Source: Physella acuta
Taxonomy: Eukaryota > Mollusca > Gastropoda > Physidae
DNA length: 64,000 nt
Direction of reading: 5' to 3'
Assembly (NCBI RefSeq): GCF_028476545.1
Contig: NW_026732580.1
Coordinates: 317,001 to 381,000, forward strand
Position numbers and translations under genes: made by a program. This document shows positions 43,255 through 55,474 of the stretch, piece by piece. Positions within the stretch are counted from its first letter, which is position 1. Every line of letters starts with the position of its first letter. Under the pieces are notes generated by a model that saw only the letters and a program-made list of their open reading frames with translations, had not been told where the DNA came from and did no database searches.

Positions 43255-45035
43255 AAGAGGGTGTGGGTGGCTACAGGGAGGGTGTATTCAGCTGGGCAGT
43301 GGGCTACAGGGAGGGTGTATTCAGTTGGGCAGTGGGCTACAGGGAGGGTGTATTCAGCTGGGCAGTGGGCTACAGGGAGGGTGTATTCAGCTGGGCAGTG
43401 GGCTACAGGGAGGGTGTATTTAGTTGGGCGGTGGGCTACAGGGAGGGTGTATTCAGTTGGGCTACAGGGAGGGTGTGTTCAGTTGGGCAGTGGGCTACAG
43501 GGAGGGTGTATTCAGCTGGGCAGTGGGCTACAGGGAGGGTGTATTCAGCTGGGCAGTGGGCTACAGGGAGGGTGTATTCAGCTGGGCAGTGGGCTACAGG
43601 GAGGGTGTATTTAGTTGGGCGGTGGGCTACAGGGAGGGTGTATTCAGTTGGGCTACAGGGAGGGTGTGTTCAGTTGGGCAGTGGGCTACAGGGAGGGTGT
43701 ATTCAGCTGGGCAGTGGGCTACAGGGAGGGTGTATTCAGCTGGGCAGTGGGCTACAGGGAGGGTGTATTTAGTTGGGCGGTGGGCTACAGGGAGGGTGTA
43801 TTCAGTTGGGCTACAGGGAGGGTGTGTTCAGTTGGGCAGTGGGCTACAGGGAGGGTGTATTCAGTTGGGCTACAGGGAGGGTGTATTCAGTTGGGCACTG
43901 GGCTACAGGGAGGGTGTATTCAGCTGGTCAGTGGGCTACAGGGAGGGTGTATTCAGCTGGGCAGTGGGCTACAGGGAGGGTGTATTCAGCTGGTCAGTGG
44001 GCTACAGGGAGGGTGTATTTTGCTGGGCTACAGGGAGGGTGTATTCAGCTGGGCAGTGGGCGACAGGGAGGGTGTATTCAGTTAGGATGTGGGCTACAGG
44101 GAGGGTGTATTTTGCTGGGCTACAGGGAGGGTGTATTCAGCTGGGCAGTGGGCGACAGGGAGGGTGTATTCAGCTGGGCAGTGGGCTACAGGGAGGGTGT
44201 ATTCAGCTGGGCAGTGGGCTACAGGGAGGGTGTATTCAGCTGGGCAGTGGGCTACAGGGAGGGTGTATTCAGTTAGGATGTGGGCTACAGGGAGGCTGTA
44301 TTCAGTTAGGATGTGGGCTACAGGGAGGGTGTATTCAGCTGGGCAGTGGGCTACAGGGAGGGTGTATTCAGCTGGGCAGTGGGCTACAGGGAGGGTGTAT
44401 TCAGCTGGGCAGTGGGCTACAGGGAGGGTGTATTCAGCTGGGCAGTGGGCGACAGGGAGGGTGTATTCAGTTAGGATGTGGGCTACAGGGAGGGTGTATT
44501 CAGCTGGGCAGTGGGCTACAGGGAGGGTGTATTAAGCTGGGATGTGGGCTACAGGGAGGCTGTATTCAGTTAGGATGTGGGCTACAGGGAGGGTGTATTC
44601 AGCTGGGCAGTGGGCGACAGGGAGGGTGTATTCAGCTGGGCAGTGGGCTACAGGGAGGGTGTATTCAGCTGGGCAGTGGGCGACAGGGAGGGTGTATTCA
44701 GTTAGGATGTGGGCTACAGGGAGGGTGTATTCAGCTGGGCAGTGGGCTACAGGGAGGGTGTATTAAGCTGGGATGTGGGCTACAGGGAGGGTGTATTAAG
44801 CTGGGATGTGGGCTACAGGGAGGGTGTATTCAGCTGGGCAGTGGGCTACAGGGAGTGTGTATTCAGCTGGGATGTGGGCTACAGGGAGGGTGTATTCAGC
44901 TGGGCAGTGGGCTACAGGGAGGGTGTATTCAGTTGGGCGGGGGGGGGGGGGCTACAGGGAGGGTGTATTTAGCTGGGCGGGGGGGGGGGGGGGCTACAGG
45001 GAGGGTGTATTCAGCTGGGCGGTGGGCTACAGGGA
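43255..45035. repeat. Minisatellite, 33-bp unit, about 55 copies, with higher-order blocks
   Basis: Core ggctacagggagggtgtatt followed by cagctgggcagtg and variants (cagttaggatgtg, aagctgggatgtg, ttgctg). A block with shortened units recurs at about 43430, 43620 and 43780, showing higher-order duplication. Because the unit is a multiple of three and lacks stops, frames up to 561 codons run through it in several registers; these are repeat artefacts. Two G tracts sit near the right end (44938-44951 and 44978-44993). Confidence 0.97.
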
Positions 45036-45284
45036 GGAAAGAAAAAACGAGGCAACGATTTCTTCTTTCAGCGTCGTGGCTAATTGAAATGTACGACCGT
45101 GGGGCTTGACTGGTGTATGAAGAGAAAACAAGATGTCCTACTGGCCGCTAGGAACTCATTGATTCCACTTGCTGGCTGGATGGACAGATTCTCTAGTCGA
45201 TACGAATCGATGCCAGAAAATGATTCAACTTTGATTCTGAAACGATTTTGTTTTGGTCAACATGCCAGGAATGTGTTTTATACA

Positions 45285-45480
45285 TCCTGAGTGTACCTTC
45301 CTTGATGCATCAGGTGTGGATGTTAGGACAATGTAGGTGTAGGTCACACACTTATACACCCTGAGTGGACCTGCCTTGATGCATTAGGTGTGGATGTCAG
45401 GACAATGTAGGTGTAGGTCACACACTTACACACCCTGAGTGGACCTGCCTTGATGCATTAGGTCTGGGTGTTGGGTTAGG
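45285..45480. repeat. Short direct repeat, about 80-bp unit, 2-3 copies
   Basis: Words ccttgatgcattaggtgtgg and acaatgtaggtgtaggtcac recur with small changes, each followed by acacacttacacaccctgag. Confidence 0.85.
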
Positions 45481-45753
45481 ACAATGTAGATGTAGGTATG
45501 TGGCTGAGAATATCACGTGTTGACCTGTGGGTCACATGTCCTGCTGGTCATTCGTCCAGCTGTTACGATATGGCTTCGTACATGTACGTGGTCTGACATC
45601 TGTTAAATAATCCGGCTTTCAACATGCAGGCAATACAGCTTCCAACATCTCAAGGTCCGACTTTCAACTTGTCAAGGTCCGGCTCCCAACATCTAGACCG
45701 ATGATCCTGATTTCACTATCTAGGCTTTACAGCTTCCAACATCTAGATTAAAC

Positions 45754-46267
45754 GTCCGACTTCCACATCTAGATTAAAGGTCCGGCTTCCACCATCTAGA
45801 TTAAAGGTCCGGCTTCCACCATCTAGATTAAAGGTCCGGCTTCCACCATCTAGATTAAAGGTCCGGCTTCCACCATCTAGATTAAAGGTCCGGCTTCCAC
45901 CATCTAGATTAAAGGTCCGGCTTCCACCATCTAGATTAAAGGTCCGGCTTCCACCATCTAGATTAAAGGTCCGGCTTCCACCATCTAGATTAAAGGTCCG
46001 GCTTCCACCATCTAGATTAAAGGTCCGGCTTCCACCATCTAGATTAAAGGTCCGGCTTCCACCATCTAGATTAAAGGTCCGGCTTCCACCATCTAGATTA
46101 AAGGTCCGGCTTCCACCATCTAGATTAAAGGTCCGGCTTCCACCATCTAGATTAAAGGTCCGGCTTCCACCATCTAGATTAAAGGTCCGGCTTCCACCAT
46201 CTAGATTAAAGGTCCGGCTTCCACCATCTAGATTAAAGGTCCGGCTTCCACCATCTAGATTAAAGGT
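45754..46267. repeat. Minisatellite, 27-bp unit, about 19 nearly identical copies
   Basis: Unit catctagattaaaggtccgg plus cttccac, almost perfect from 45780 to the right edge, with degenerate precursor copies to its left (45600-45760). The minus strand is open for 175 codons with a 9-residue repeat (TFNLDGGSR), which follows from unit length and composition. High identity implies recent expansion. Confidence 0.97.
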
Positions 46268-46461
46268 CACCTTGTACAGATCGTGTTTACAACTCTACCA
46301 ATTCCAGACCTCAGGTTGTCATCTAGTAGCAGTAAAAAACCGCTGACTACAACACAACACCCAGCACTAGTCGAGTCAGTAAGATTCTGACATGCACTTT
46401 GATCCCTGCCCGTTGATTGGATAGAATTAGCCTGAGCATCAATCACCTTCCATTTCAACCG

Positions 46462-47244
46462 TGTAACGTTAACCTATCTATCAGCCAAATAGAAGGAGAA
46501 CGTCCCCGGATTCTTTTTTCGGGGTCATATGCAAATGCCTTACGGCCTAAGTGGATGAACACTTAACACAACGACACACTAGGGCTCGAAATCAATGTCT
46601 AGGGAAGCTAGTGATACTATTGTAATTAACACTCATCCAATCTACATATAACCTTTAATCAGCGAACACAGAAGTGGCAAAACACAAGGTTGAAACTAGA
46701 TAAAATATTTAATGTATAAAATATCAAAAACCCAACTTACACGATGTAGGAAAAAACACTATCACAGATTTCTACACTGTCTAATAATAGCCACAGGCCA
46801 CACAATCACTGTTGTAGCTTCAGGAATTACTTAGCGACAAGTAATATTAAACTAGAAGACTAAATCACTTAAGAAAGCGTAGCACACACAGGTCTTAAGT
46901 ACTCTCACGTTCAAATGGTCAGAGTCTATAGCCGGACAATATGGACGGCTGTCTGATCAAGGTAAAACTGCCTCGTAGACTGCCAGGTCAAGATAAACTG
47001 CCTCGTGTTGCGAGTGTGCAGTGCAATTAAAGACTTCTGGGACAGGGGAGGTTATCCTCAACTCATGTCGCCATTGGTTGGGATAATCATCTGATCAGAA
47101 TCATTCAATCAGATTTTAATGGAAAATTTCTATGTCTCAAACACCTTAATAAGTCAGTGGAAAAACCCCAGGTGTTACACCATCATTCCATATAAGGAAT
47201 TATACAATGTAAAAACAAAAATGACTCGACCTAAGTAGGTCACA
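46462..47244 (-). repeat. LTR, downstream (3') copy of the Gypsy element
   Basis: 783 bp, same length as the partner at 52563-53345 and identical by eye apart from one base. On the element strand it is preceded by a polypurine tract (about 47245-47259). Confidence 0.95.
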
Positions 47245-47781
47245 TCCCCTCCCTTTTTGGAAGTGACAGATAGGTTCCACAAGAACATACATAAGGAACC
47301 AATCTGGCAATGAAATAACAAAAATGTTTTACAAATGTAGGCAATCAAAATCATAATACCAGATGAAAATATCCCTGAACATAAAAGGGAAGTAACTCCA
47401 ACTGTTACAATTGGTGAAAGGGGAGTAACCCTTCAAAAAGTAATTATACATCAAAATCCCTCCAAAAAGGGGTATTACAATATTTCCATGAGGATATTAA
47501 AAGTGGTAAACCCGCCAGGGTAAGACCTTTATTTCAATGACTAGCTACAATATCAATTGAGTCATATGAGACATATTATTATAAAAGATTACATATAATC
47601 AAAAACCACCTTTAATTAAGGTTCACCTGAAAATAAACAAAATATTCAACAGGATTGGAATTTTGAATAAAAATCAAAACTCACACCACCCATTTCCATA
47701 TGAGTGACACTCAAACAAAACCTGTCTATGGTCCTAATGAACCACAAAGCATGTCACATGATCAATGTGTACAATAAGATT

Positions 47782-50700
47782 TTACATCCTTGACAAACAA
47801 TCAGCCACAACATTATCACTACCCTTAATGTGTGAAATTTCCAGATTAAAATTTTGGAAATATAAGCACCATCTCAATATTCTTTGATTTGTCTGACCTA
47901 ACTTAGAGGTAAATTTCAGGGGATCATGGTCAGAAAACACTCTGACTGGATTGGTTGAAGAAGAGACATAGACTTCAAAATGTTGTAATGATAAAACCAA
48001 AGCTAAAGCTTCTTTTTCAATAGTAGAGTAATTCTTTTGGTTCTCATTTAACTTCCTGGAAAAAAAGGCAATGGGATGGTCAATTCCCATGTTGTCTTCT
48101 TGAAATAGGACTGAGCCAATGGCTAAGTTGCTAGCATCAATGGCAAGTTTAAAGGGTTTGCTAAAATTTGGTGCAGCCATGACAGGAGCATTTGATAAAA
48201 ATGACTTAATGGTTAAAAAGGCTTCCTGACATTTATTTGACCATTCAAACTTAACACCCTTTTTCAATAATGCAGTAAGAGGTTCAGCAATAGCTGAAAA
48301 GTTTTGACAGAACCGCCTATAGTAACCAGCCATCCCAAGGAACTTTTTGATCTCTTTACAATTTTTGGGAGGTGGCAACTTTACAATAGCATCTACTTTA
48401 GCTTCAATGGGCCGAACTTGGTTCGTTCCCACTTGATAACCCAAATAGGTAATTGAAGCTTTACAGAAATCACTTTTATGTAAGTTTACAGTAAAATTAA
48501 CTTCAGATAATTTTCTAAAAAGGTTAGTCAACTGAACAATATGTTCTTCAAAAGTATTAGAAAATACAACTATATCATCTATGTAGGCCTCACATTGGTC
48601 TATGTCAGCAATGACAGAGTTAATGACCCTCTGGAAAGTTTGACCAGCATTTCGCATACCAAAGGGCATGCGTTTGTATCTATAAAAACCATTAGGGGTT
48701 ACAAAAGCAGATATTTCTTTTGCACGGTCAGATAAGGGGATTTGCCAGTATCCTGAAAGTAAATCAATCTTGGAAATTATCTTAGCCTGACCAACTTTAT
48801 CAATAACGTCTTCTATCCGAGGTAATGGATAGGAATCAGCTTTGGTGAGCGCATTCACCTTCCTAAAGTCGGTCACAAACCTGAAAGATCCACCGTCTTT
48901 CGGTACTAGGAGACATGGGGAACTCCAGTTGCTGAAACTGGGCTCAATGATATCATTCTTGAGCATATAATCAATTTCATCTTTTATCAAAGCAGCTTTT
49001 TCCGGGTTAACTCTATAGGGGTGTTGTTTAATGGGTTTTGCGTCACCAACGTCTACATCATGAGGTGGAACCTTCGCTTCTTTGGGGACATCCCCAAAAA
49101 TAGAGGGAAATGTCTCAAATAACTGAGACAACCTATGGCTTTCCTCTGTGGACAAATGCATAAGGTGGACATTCAAATTATCTAAAAAGGAAGAATTTAC
49201 CAATTTTGGGGGTTTCAATTTATCATGTATCACATCATCAGAAACATTTGAACATACAGGTAAAGTAATTTTAGCTGTGGAATGAAAATTGTTACAATTA
49301 TCATAATACTTTTTCAGTGAGTTAACATGATACACTGTCTGTTTCTTTCTTCTGTCGGGCGTATTGACAACATAGTTCAAATCACTTAATTTTGAATGCA
49401 CAGTAAAGGGTCCACAATATCTCAAGGATAACGCATTGTCCAGATTAGGCACTAGCACAAGAACTTTGTCGCCTGGATTGAATGTTCGTTTACGAGAACA
49501 CTTATCATACAGTCCTTTCATTCTCACTTGGGCCCTTCTTAAGTTCTTGTGAGCCATTTCGCACACGGCTTTCAGTCGAACGTGAAAATCGTCGAAGTTT
49601 TCCACTGGATGATCACTGGTACCTGTCCAACGTTCGTGTATCAGCTTCAGGGGGCCACGGACAGAATGTCCAAACACAAGTTGAAAAGGCGAGTAGCCTA
49701 AAGAGTCCTGGACACAGTCCCTCGCGGCGAAAATAATCCAAGGAACAGACTCATCCCATTGGGTGTTACTATTAGCGAATGTCCTTAGCATGGTTTTGAG
49801 GGTTTGGTGGAACCTCTCAAGTACGCCTTGAGACTGAGGGTGGTAGGCTGAGCTGGTGATGTGGGTAACGCCTAGCTTGGCTAGCGCTTCCTGAAAATGG
49901 TGACTGGTGAAGTTGCTGCCTTGATCTGTTTGCACGATTCTAGGTAATCCAAGGGTAGTGAAGAACCGGGTCATGGCTCTGACTACAGTCTTTGCCTTAA
50001 TGTTCCGTAAGGGAATCGCCTCGGGAAAACGGGTACTTGAACACATAAAGGTAAGTAGGTACTCGTTGCCCGCCTTGGTTTTAGGCAAGGGACCTACACA
50101 GTCCATGACGATTTTTGAAAAGGGTTCTTCTAATACAGGAATCGGACTCAAAGGGGCCTTAGGAATTGTCTGGTTTGGCTTTCCGGCCAACTGACAGTTC
50201 GTGCAACTTCTGCAGTAACGCGACACATCATTTCTCATTTTGGGCCAAAAGAACAGTTCTTTGATCTTCGCCGTCGTTTTAGTGACTCCTGGGTGCGCTG
50301 ACATTGGATGGTCATGTGCCAGCTTAAGTATTTCATGCCGATAAGGTGGAGGGACCCACAGCTGGTTTTTACCCAACCATGGTTCGGCTGGTGAGGCATT
50401 CACTGGTATAGCGCGACGAAAGAAGAGGCCGTTCTCGGAGAAATATTCTCCATCGTCAGATGATAGAGATTTTTCGACAGTTGCTTTGAGTTCCGCGTCG
50501 ACTTGTTGAGCTTTAACGATGTCTTCCTGAGATATTCTCAGGGGTAAGCCCAGACTTGTGTTTTCTGGAAGCATAGACTCCAGTTTGGGAGTCGAATTTC
50601 TTGACGATGATGGCGGGTGTGGTTCAGACGTTATGTCAGCCAATTGTTTGGTTTGGCTTCTTGTCACCGCGCATGCAGGATACAGTTCATTATCATTATC

Positions 50701-52314
50701 TGGAACTGTTGACAAGGGGTTTGAAACCGTACAGGGGTATACTTTGCTTCCCGCAAGGTCATTCCCTAGAAGTAGGTGTACTCCTGGGACAGGAATACTA
50801 TCTATCACACCTAAAATGACCTCACCTTCGACGAGATGATGTTTCAAGGCAAACTTGTGTAGAGGGACGACAGTAGATTTTGTCCCCACTCCCTGGATAA
50901 TGGAAATCCTTCCGGTGTTCGTCTCTGGTGAAATGTCCATTGAACTTTTCAAAAGGAGTGATTGTGACGCTCCTGTGTCTCTTAGAACGGTGATATTCTT
51001 CTGAGACAACGGATCACCTGGTTTGCTAATGATGGCTTCGGCAATAAAAGATGAAAAGTCAACTTTTCTCGATCCCTCGAGATCGGTAGACTCGGCAGAA
51101 ACTGGATGGTGGCGAGAACAGTCAAAATGTGACTGCACATAATGTGTGGAGACTTGACTACCTTCTTGCGGACACTTAGGGTTAGAGTCCTTTAGAATTC
51201 TAGAGTTCATAGTTGAACTGGCTGCTTGAGGGGATAGAGCATAGTGCGCGGAAGTACGCACCACCTCCCTGTTATTCTGAAGACGTTTGTAACAGTCCTT
51301 GACATGGTGACCAGGCCTTTTGCAGAACTGGCATACCGCTCGACGATTGAGAGTTGATCTTGGTTTCTCTCTGGACTGTGATGCCTTCAAATGTTGGCCA
51401 ACAGGATGATTGCTGCCAAAAAGGGGAAGCACGGGGTTGAGGCGGTTTCCTGACACTGGTGGTTTCTTATGCACCAACATATATGTGTCAGCCGACTCAG
51501 CAGCCTTCTGGATGTCAGTTATCTTGTTATCCAGAATGTGTAGTCGTATCTCTTCAGGCAGGGACGATAGGAATTCTTCCCTTAGGATAAGTGACCTGAG
51601 TTTCTCAAACTCAGAAACTTCTTCAGAGTGTAGCCACCTTGAGAATATTTTCTCCTTTTCAAAGAGAAATTCCACATATGATTGTGTGGGTAACTTGCGG
51701 AGTGTTCGGAATTTTGTCCGATAGGCCTCGGGCGTCAGTGCGTAGGCCTTTAAAATGGCAGTCTTGACCAAACTATAGTTATTTTGAACGTCGTGAGAGA
51801 GTGCCTGGTATGTTTTTGCAGCTTTCCCCGTAAGGACAGAGCTCAATAAAGCAGTAATGGAAGTTTCGGGCCATTCACATGTCTTCGCTAAACTCTCAAA
51901 CGAGTTAAAGAAAACGACCAAATCTGTTTCATCAAATTTAGGCACTAATTTCCCAAATTTGGCAATCACTTGCCCTACCGACAACTTTTTTGGATCTACC
52001 AGAGAAGTGACATCACTAACTTGACCAAATTCTGATTCCAACCTCCTCCTATCTAAAGCAATTTTAACCTCTAACTCCTGTTCTTTTAATGCCTTCTCTA
52101 AAGCAACTTTCTCCTCACGAAGTAATACACCAGCCAACAAACTTTCATCAAATACCCCTTCATTAATGAAATGAACAACAATTTTATCTCTCAACACCTC
52201 TGACTTCTGCGTAACAGAATAATCCAATTTCAATTCCTTAACAACACTAACCAAAACTTTCCTACTCAACTTTTCGACCTCCTCAAAAGTAGGATTAGCC
52301 AAAAAAGACTCCAT
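47782..52314 (-). CDS. Gag-pol polyprotein of the Gmr1-like Gypsy element
   Basis: One frame of 1510 codons. Parts in order: gag-like region (about 1-325) with a helical N-terminus; CCHC zinc knuckle CQFCKRPGHHVKDC (328-341); aspartic protease with DTGAS (446-450); integrase zinc finger (HHCC, about 668-707) and catalytic core (about 735-835, TDQGSNF and a glutamate in GVLERFHQ); an integrase C-terminal beta domain (about 950-1005); reverse transcriptase (about 1090-1290, YIDD at 1244-1247); and RNase H (about 1385-1505). Most Ty3/Gypsy elements place RT-RH before integrase; the opposite order marks the Gmr1 group. Gag and pol share one frame. Confidence 0.93.
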   Translation of the reverse strand: MESFLANPTFEEVEKLSRKVLVSVVKELKLDYSVTQKSEVLRDKIVVHFINEGVFDESLLAGVLLREEKVALEKALKEQELEVKIALDRRRLESEFGQVSDVTSLVDPKKLSVGQVIAKFGKLVPKFDETDLVVFFNSFESLAKTCEWPETSITALLSSVLTGKAAKTYQALSHDVQNNYSLVKTAILKAYALTPEAYRTKFRTLRKLPTQSYVEFLFEKEKIFSRWLHSEEVSEFEKLRSLILREEFLSSLPEEIRLHILDNKITDIQKAAESADTYMLVHKKPPVSGNRLNPVLPLFGSNHPVGQHLKASQSREKPRSTLNRRAVCQFCKRPGHHVKDCYKRLQNNREVVRTSAHYALSPQAASSTMNSRILKDSNPKCPQEGSQVSTHYVQSHFDCSRHHPVSAESTDLEGSRKVDFSSFIAEAIISKPGDPLSQKNITVLRDTGASQSLLLKSSMDISPETNTGRISIIQGVGTKSTVVPLHKFALKHHLVEGEVILGVIDSIPVPGVHLLLGNDLAGSKVYPCTVSNPLSTVPDNDNELYPACAVTRSQTKQLADITSEPHPPSSSRNSTPKLESMLPENTSLGLPLRISQEDIVKAQQVDAELKATVEKSLSSDDGEYFSENGLFFRRAIPVNASPAEPWLGKNQLWVPPPYRHEILKLAHDHPMSAHPGVTKTTAKIKELFFWPKMRNDVSRYCRSCTNCQLAGKPNQTIPKAPLSPIPVLEEPFSKIVMDCVGPLPKTKAGNEYLLTFMCSSTRFPEAIPLRNIKAKTVVRAMTRFFTTLGLPRIVQTDQGSNFTSHHFQEALAKLGVTHITSSAYHPQSQGVLERFHQTLKTMLRTFANSNTQWDESVPWIIFAARDCVQDSLGYSPFQLVFGHSVRGPLKLIHERWTGTSDHPVENFDDFHVRLKAVCEMAHKNLRRAQVRMKGLYDKCSRKRTFNPGDKVLVLVPNLDNALSLRYCGPFTVHSKLSDLNYVVNTPDRRKKQTVYHVNSLKKYYDNCNNFHSTAKITLPVCSNVSDDVIHDKLKPPKLVNSSFLDNLNVHLMHLSTEESHRLSQLFETFPSIFGDVPKEAKVPPHDVDVGDAKPIKQHPYRVNPEKAALIKDEIDYMLKNDIIEPSFSNWSSPCLLVPKDGGSFRFVTDFRKVNALTKADSYPLPRIEDVIDKVGQAKIISKIDLLSGYWQIPLSDRAKEISAFVTPNGFYRYKRMPFGMRNAGQTFQRVINSVIADIDQCEAYIDDIVVFSNTFEEHIVQLTNLFRKLSEVNFTVNLHKSDFCKASITYLGYQVGTNQVRPIEAKVDAIVKLPPPKNCKEIKKFLGMAGYYRRFCQNFSAIAEPLTALLKKGVKFEWSNKCQEAFLTIKSFLSNAPVMAAPNFSKPFKLAIDASNLAIGSVLFQEDNMGIDHPIAFFSRKLNENQKNYSTIEKEALALVLSLQHFEVYVSSSTNPVRVFSDHDPLKFTSKLGQTNQRILRWCLYFQNFNLEISHIKGSDNVVADCLSRM

Positions 52315-52562
52315 AACACTAACTTGAAAATCACAACAAGCCTAGATCCTTTAAATTAATACACAGCGTTGGGCCGTGTACTCGACCTCTAAATGTAGGA
52401 CGACACGTCTGCTTATTTGACCTAGATAACTCTAGCCTGAGCGCGCGTTGTAAGACCACGGCGCTACACTGGATAAAAAAACAACTAGATCAGACTAAAC
52501 TTAATGTTTAACTGATAACCAACAACTGGAACGACAGATTAAATCTCGGCGAGCTCCCACTT

Positions 52563-53345
52563 TGTAACGTTAACCTATCTATCAGCCAAATAGAAGGAGA
52601 ACGTCCCCGGATTCTTTTTTCGGGGTCATATGCAAATGCCTTACGGCCTAAGTGGATGAACACTTAACACAACGACACACTAGGGCTCGAAATCAATGTC
52701 TAGGGAAGCTAGTGATACTATTGTAATTAACACTCATCCAATCTACATATAACCTTTAATCAGCGAACACAGAAGTGGCAAAACACAAGGTTGAAACTAG
52801 ATAAAATATTTAATGTATAAAATATCAAAAACCCAACTTACACGATGTAGGAAAAAACACTATCACAGATTTCTACACTGTCTAATAATAGCCACAGGCC
52901 ACACAATCACTGTTGTAGCTTCAGGAATTACTTAGCGACAAGTAATATTAAACTAGAAGACTAAATCACTTAAGAAAGCGTAGCACACACAGGTCTTAAG
53001 TACTCTCACGTTCAAATGGTCAGAGTCTATAGCCGGACAATACGGACGGCTGTCTGATCAAGGTAAAACTGCCTCGTAGACTGCCAGGTCAAGATAAACT
53101 GCCTCGTGTTGCGAGTGTGCAGTGCAATTAAAGACTTCTGGGACAGGGGAGGTTATCCTCAACTCATGTCGCCATTGGTTGGGATAATCATCTGATCAGA
53201 ATCATTCAATCAGATTTTAATGGAAAATTTCTATGTCTCAAACACCTTAATAAGTCAGTGGAAAAACCCCAGGTGTTACACCATCATTCCATATAAGGAA
53301 TTATACAATGTAAAAACAAAAATGACTCGACCTAAGTAGGTCACA
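52563..53345 (-). repeat. LTR, upstream (5') copy of the Gypsy element
   Basis: 783 bp; partner of 46462-47244. A tRNA primer-binding-like site beginning TGGGAGCTCGCC lies within 3 bp of its inner edge on the element strand; the matching tRNA was not identified. Confidence 0.95.
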
Positions 53346-54842
53346 ACCGGATCATGAAAATAATGACAGTATTTTTGGTTTGTTCCGGTAGACTCTAGTC
53401 CTCTATCTGGTACCAAACTAGGAGAACCGATGGGTGGACTCGATGCTCCGACAAGTGTCGTCCCACACGCGTTCCATTCTATTTTAGTCAGGAAAACAGC
53501 GGAATGGTGTATGTATTGTTTAATGTTTCTCAGAAACACGAGTGTGATCGAGTATAATGCATTATCTTTAAAAATCTTTTTAAAAAACTGGCATTTTGAA
53601 ACTTATTGGAAAATGTAGAAAAATGTATTGTTTATGTTCCAAGTTTAGATTAGTTGTGTGAGGGTTTGGCAGAACTTCCATGCTAAATTTATATATGTCG
53701 AAAGTTCTTAAGGCTTATGAGGGAAAGAAGGGGCGTATTCTGGAGGCACTAAGGCTAGTTTTTAAAAGAGGAAGTGACGTTGTGCATGCGATATTTTGTC
53801 ATTAAAACGTTTTTGTCTCGACCAATCACATGACTAGATCTGGGCGTAGGTGTCACAACATAATCAGCTGTAGGTTTTCATGCTACAACCATTTTTAGAG
53901 CTATTTATTCCACGGAGCAGTTTGTTCCCAGCGATATATTGCAAGAAGTATATCCCTTATAAGGTATCAAAATTATACATATTACACTCCTCATATAGTA
54001 TCAAAAGTATACATATTTCTATTTTGTCTTGTACTATTTACAAGTGATCCTTTTAACCATTTTTTTCTTTATTTTGAACCCATTTTATTCCTTTCAAATC
54101 TTCAGTATGTGAAGTGTTTGTTCTTTTGCCTCAGGCCATCTCTCTCTCTCCCCCCCCCCTCTCCGTGAACTTATTTGTCTCGTCCATTCCACTCTGGGTA
54201 CAACTTTTTAAAAAAAGTTGTTTAAAAATGGTACCAGCTCTTCTACCCTGGCGTCATTGATAGATCACTTGATCCAACGAGAACGACGGATAGATCAGTT
54301 GATCCAGTGGGAACCAATATCCCAGTTGTCCCCCTTGTCTTTCGTGCTAATTCTACACGTGCACAGCACGCCTCATCAGCTTTAACCTCTCATTAATCAC
54401 GTGCCGCCCACAACCATCATACACCGTCACGTCACTCTCGCCATTCACACTTTTTATTCCACTTGACTGCATGTTTTTGCTAGCAGTTCACCTTGTTGCC
54501 GTTATAGTACAATAAAGACTTGTAATTGGTGTACCAATCAACCCAGTATACCATTTTTATACAAAGCTTATGAAATTTTCCAACCTAAAGAACCATAACT
54601 CAACAGCACAGAAAGAGCTGCTCTCATTTAGAACGGATTAGTCCCCCTCGTCGAGGCGCGAATGAGTGTTAAATGACGGTAAGGTCTTTAGATGTCAGGT
54701 AGCAAATTAGCGGGCACGTCTCGCTTCATTGCTCGCACAGATGGAGCACTCACACCGGTACCGGCATCAAAGACACGAGACGCAATCATCGGGGTGTTGC
54801 ATGCACCTAGAATCTCGTGCTCCATAAGTCATTCAGGCCGCA

Positions 54843-54843
<1 letters not shown>
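53346..54843. other. Spacer, no gene supported
   Basis: No recognisable coding sequence. Contains a short inverted AAAA AGTTG motif region near 54205 and the right flank of the Gypsy insertion. Confidence 0.4.
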
Positions 54844-55116
<273 letters not shown>

Positions 55117-55474
55117 ATTTTTTCAGCCTCGTCTATTTTATCTTATACATGTACAAACAAATATATTATTACCCGCCCTATATATAGATTTAAAAAAAAA
55201 AAAACTCGGTGCCCCTGTTCTAGTGTCGACCCCCCTCCCACCCCACCATCTCCTCCTTGCCACTACATATAAAGGCCCGGACGTATATTTATTTAGTTCT
55301 TCCAAAAAGATTTTAATAAACTGGTTAGCAATAAGAAATGGCCAAGATGGCATCTGCACCGGGAGAATGTCTGGTGGTATTGATCGCGGCTAGAAACTTA
55401 ATGGGACCACAGAGGGAAATATATTAGTAGCTCGTATGTACTTTGTTCAATTATATCTATGTACACAGTAAATA

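Larger units (their letters stand above)
46462..53345 (-). mobile_element. Ty3/Gypsy LTR retrotransposon, Gmr1-like pol order, looks whole
   Basis: A 6.88-kb element on the minus strand: two 783-bp LTRs (TGTGAC...GTTACA), a primer-binding-like TGG start just inside the upstream LTR, one long gag-pol frame, and a purine-rich tract directly before the downstream LTR. A 4-bp target duplication (ACCG on the plus strand) flanks it. The LTRs differ at one position by eye, so the insertion is very recent. In pol, integrase precedes reverse transcriptase, as described for Gmr1-type Ty3/Gypsy elements. No break was noticed in the main frame. Confidence 0.93.

Noticed and set aside
43228-45109. Open frames up to 561 codons with YREGVFSWAVG-type repeats
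   Set aside because: They follow from a stop-free 33-bp unit and appear in more than one register; no start context, splice structure or unique domain supports translation.
48541-51724. Plus-strand frames opposite the Gypsy gag-pol
   Set aside because: Shadows of the long minus-strand coding frame with no recognisable domain.
52130-52314. SAP-like helix at the N-terminus of the Gypsy gag as a host gene exon
   Set aside because: It is continuous with the element's own frame and lies between its LTRs.
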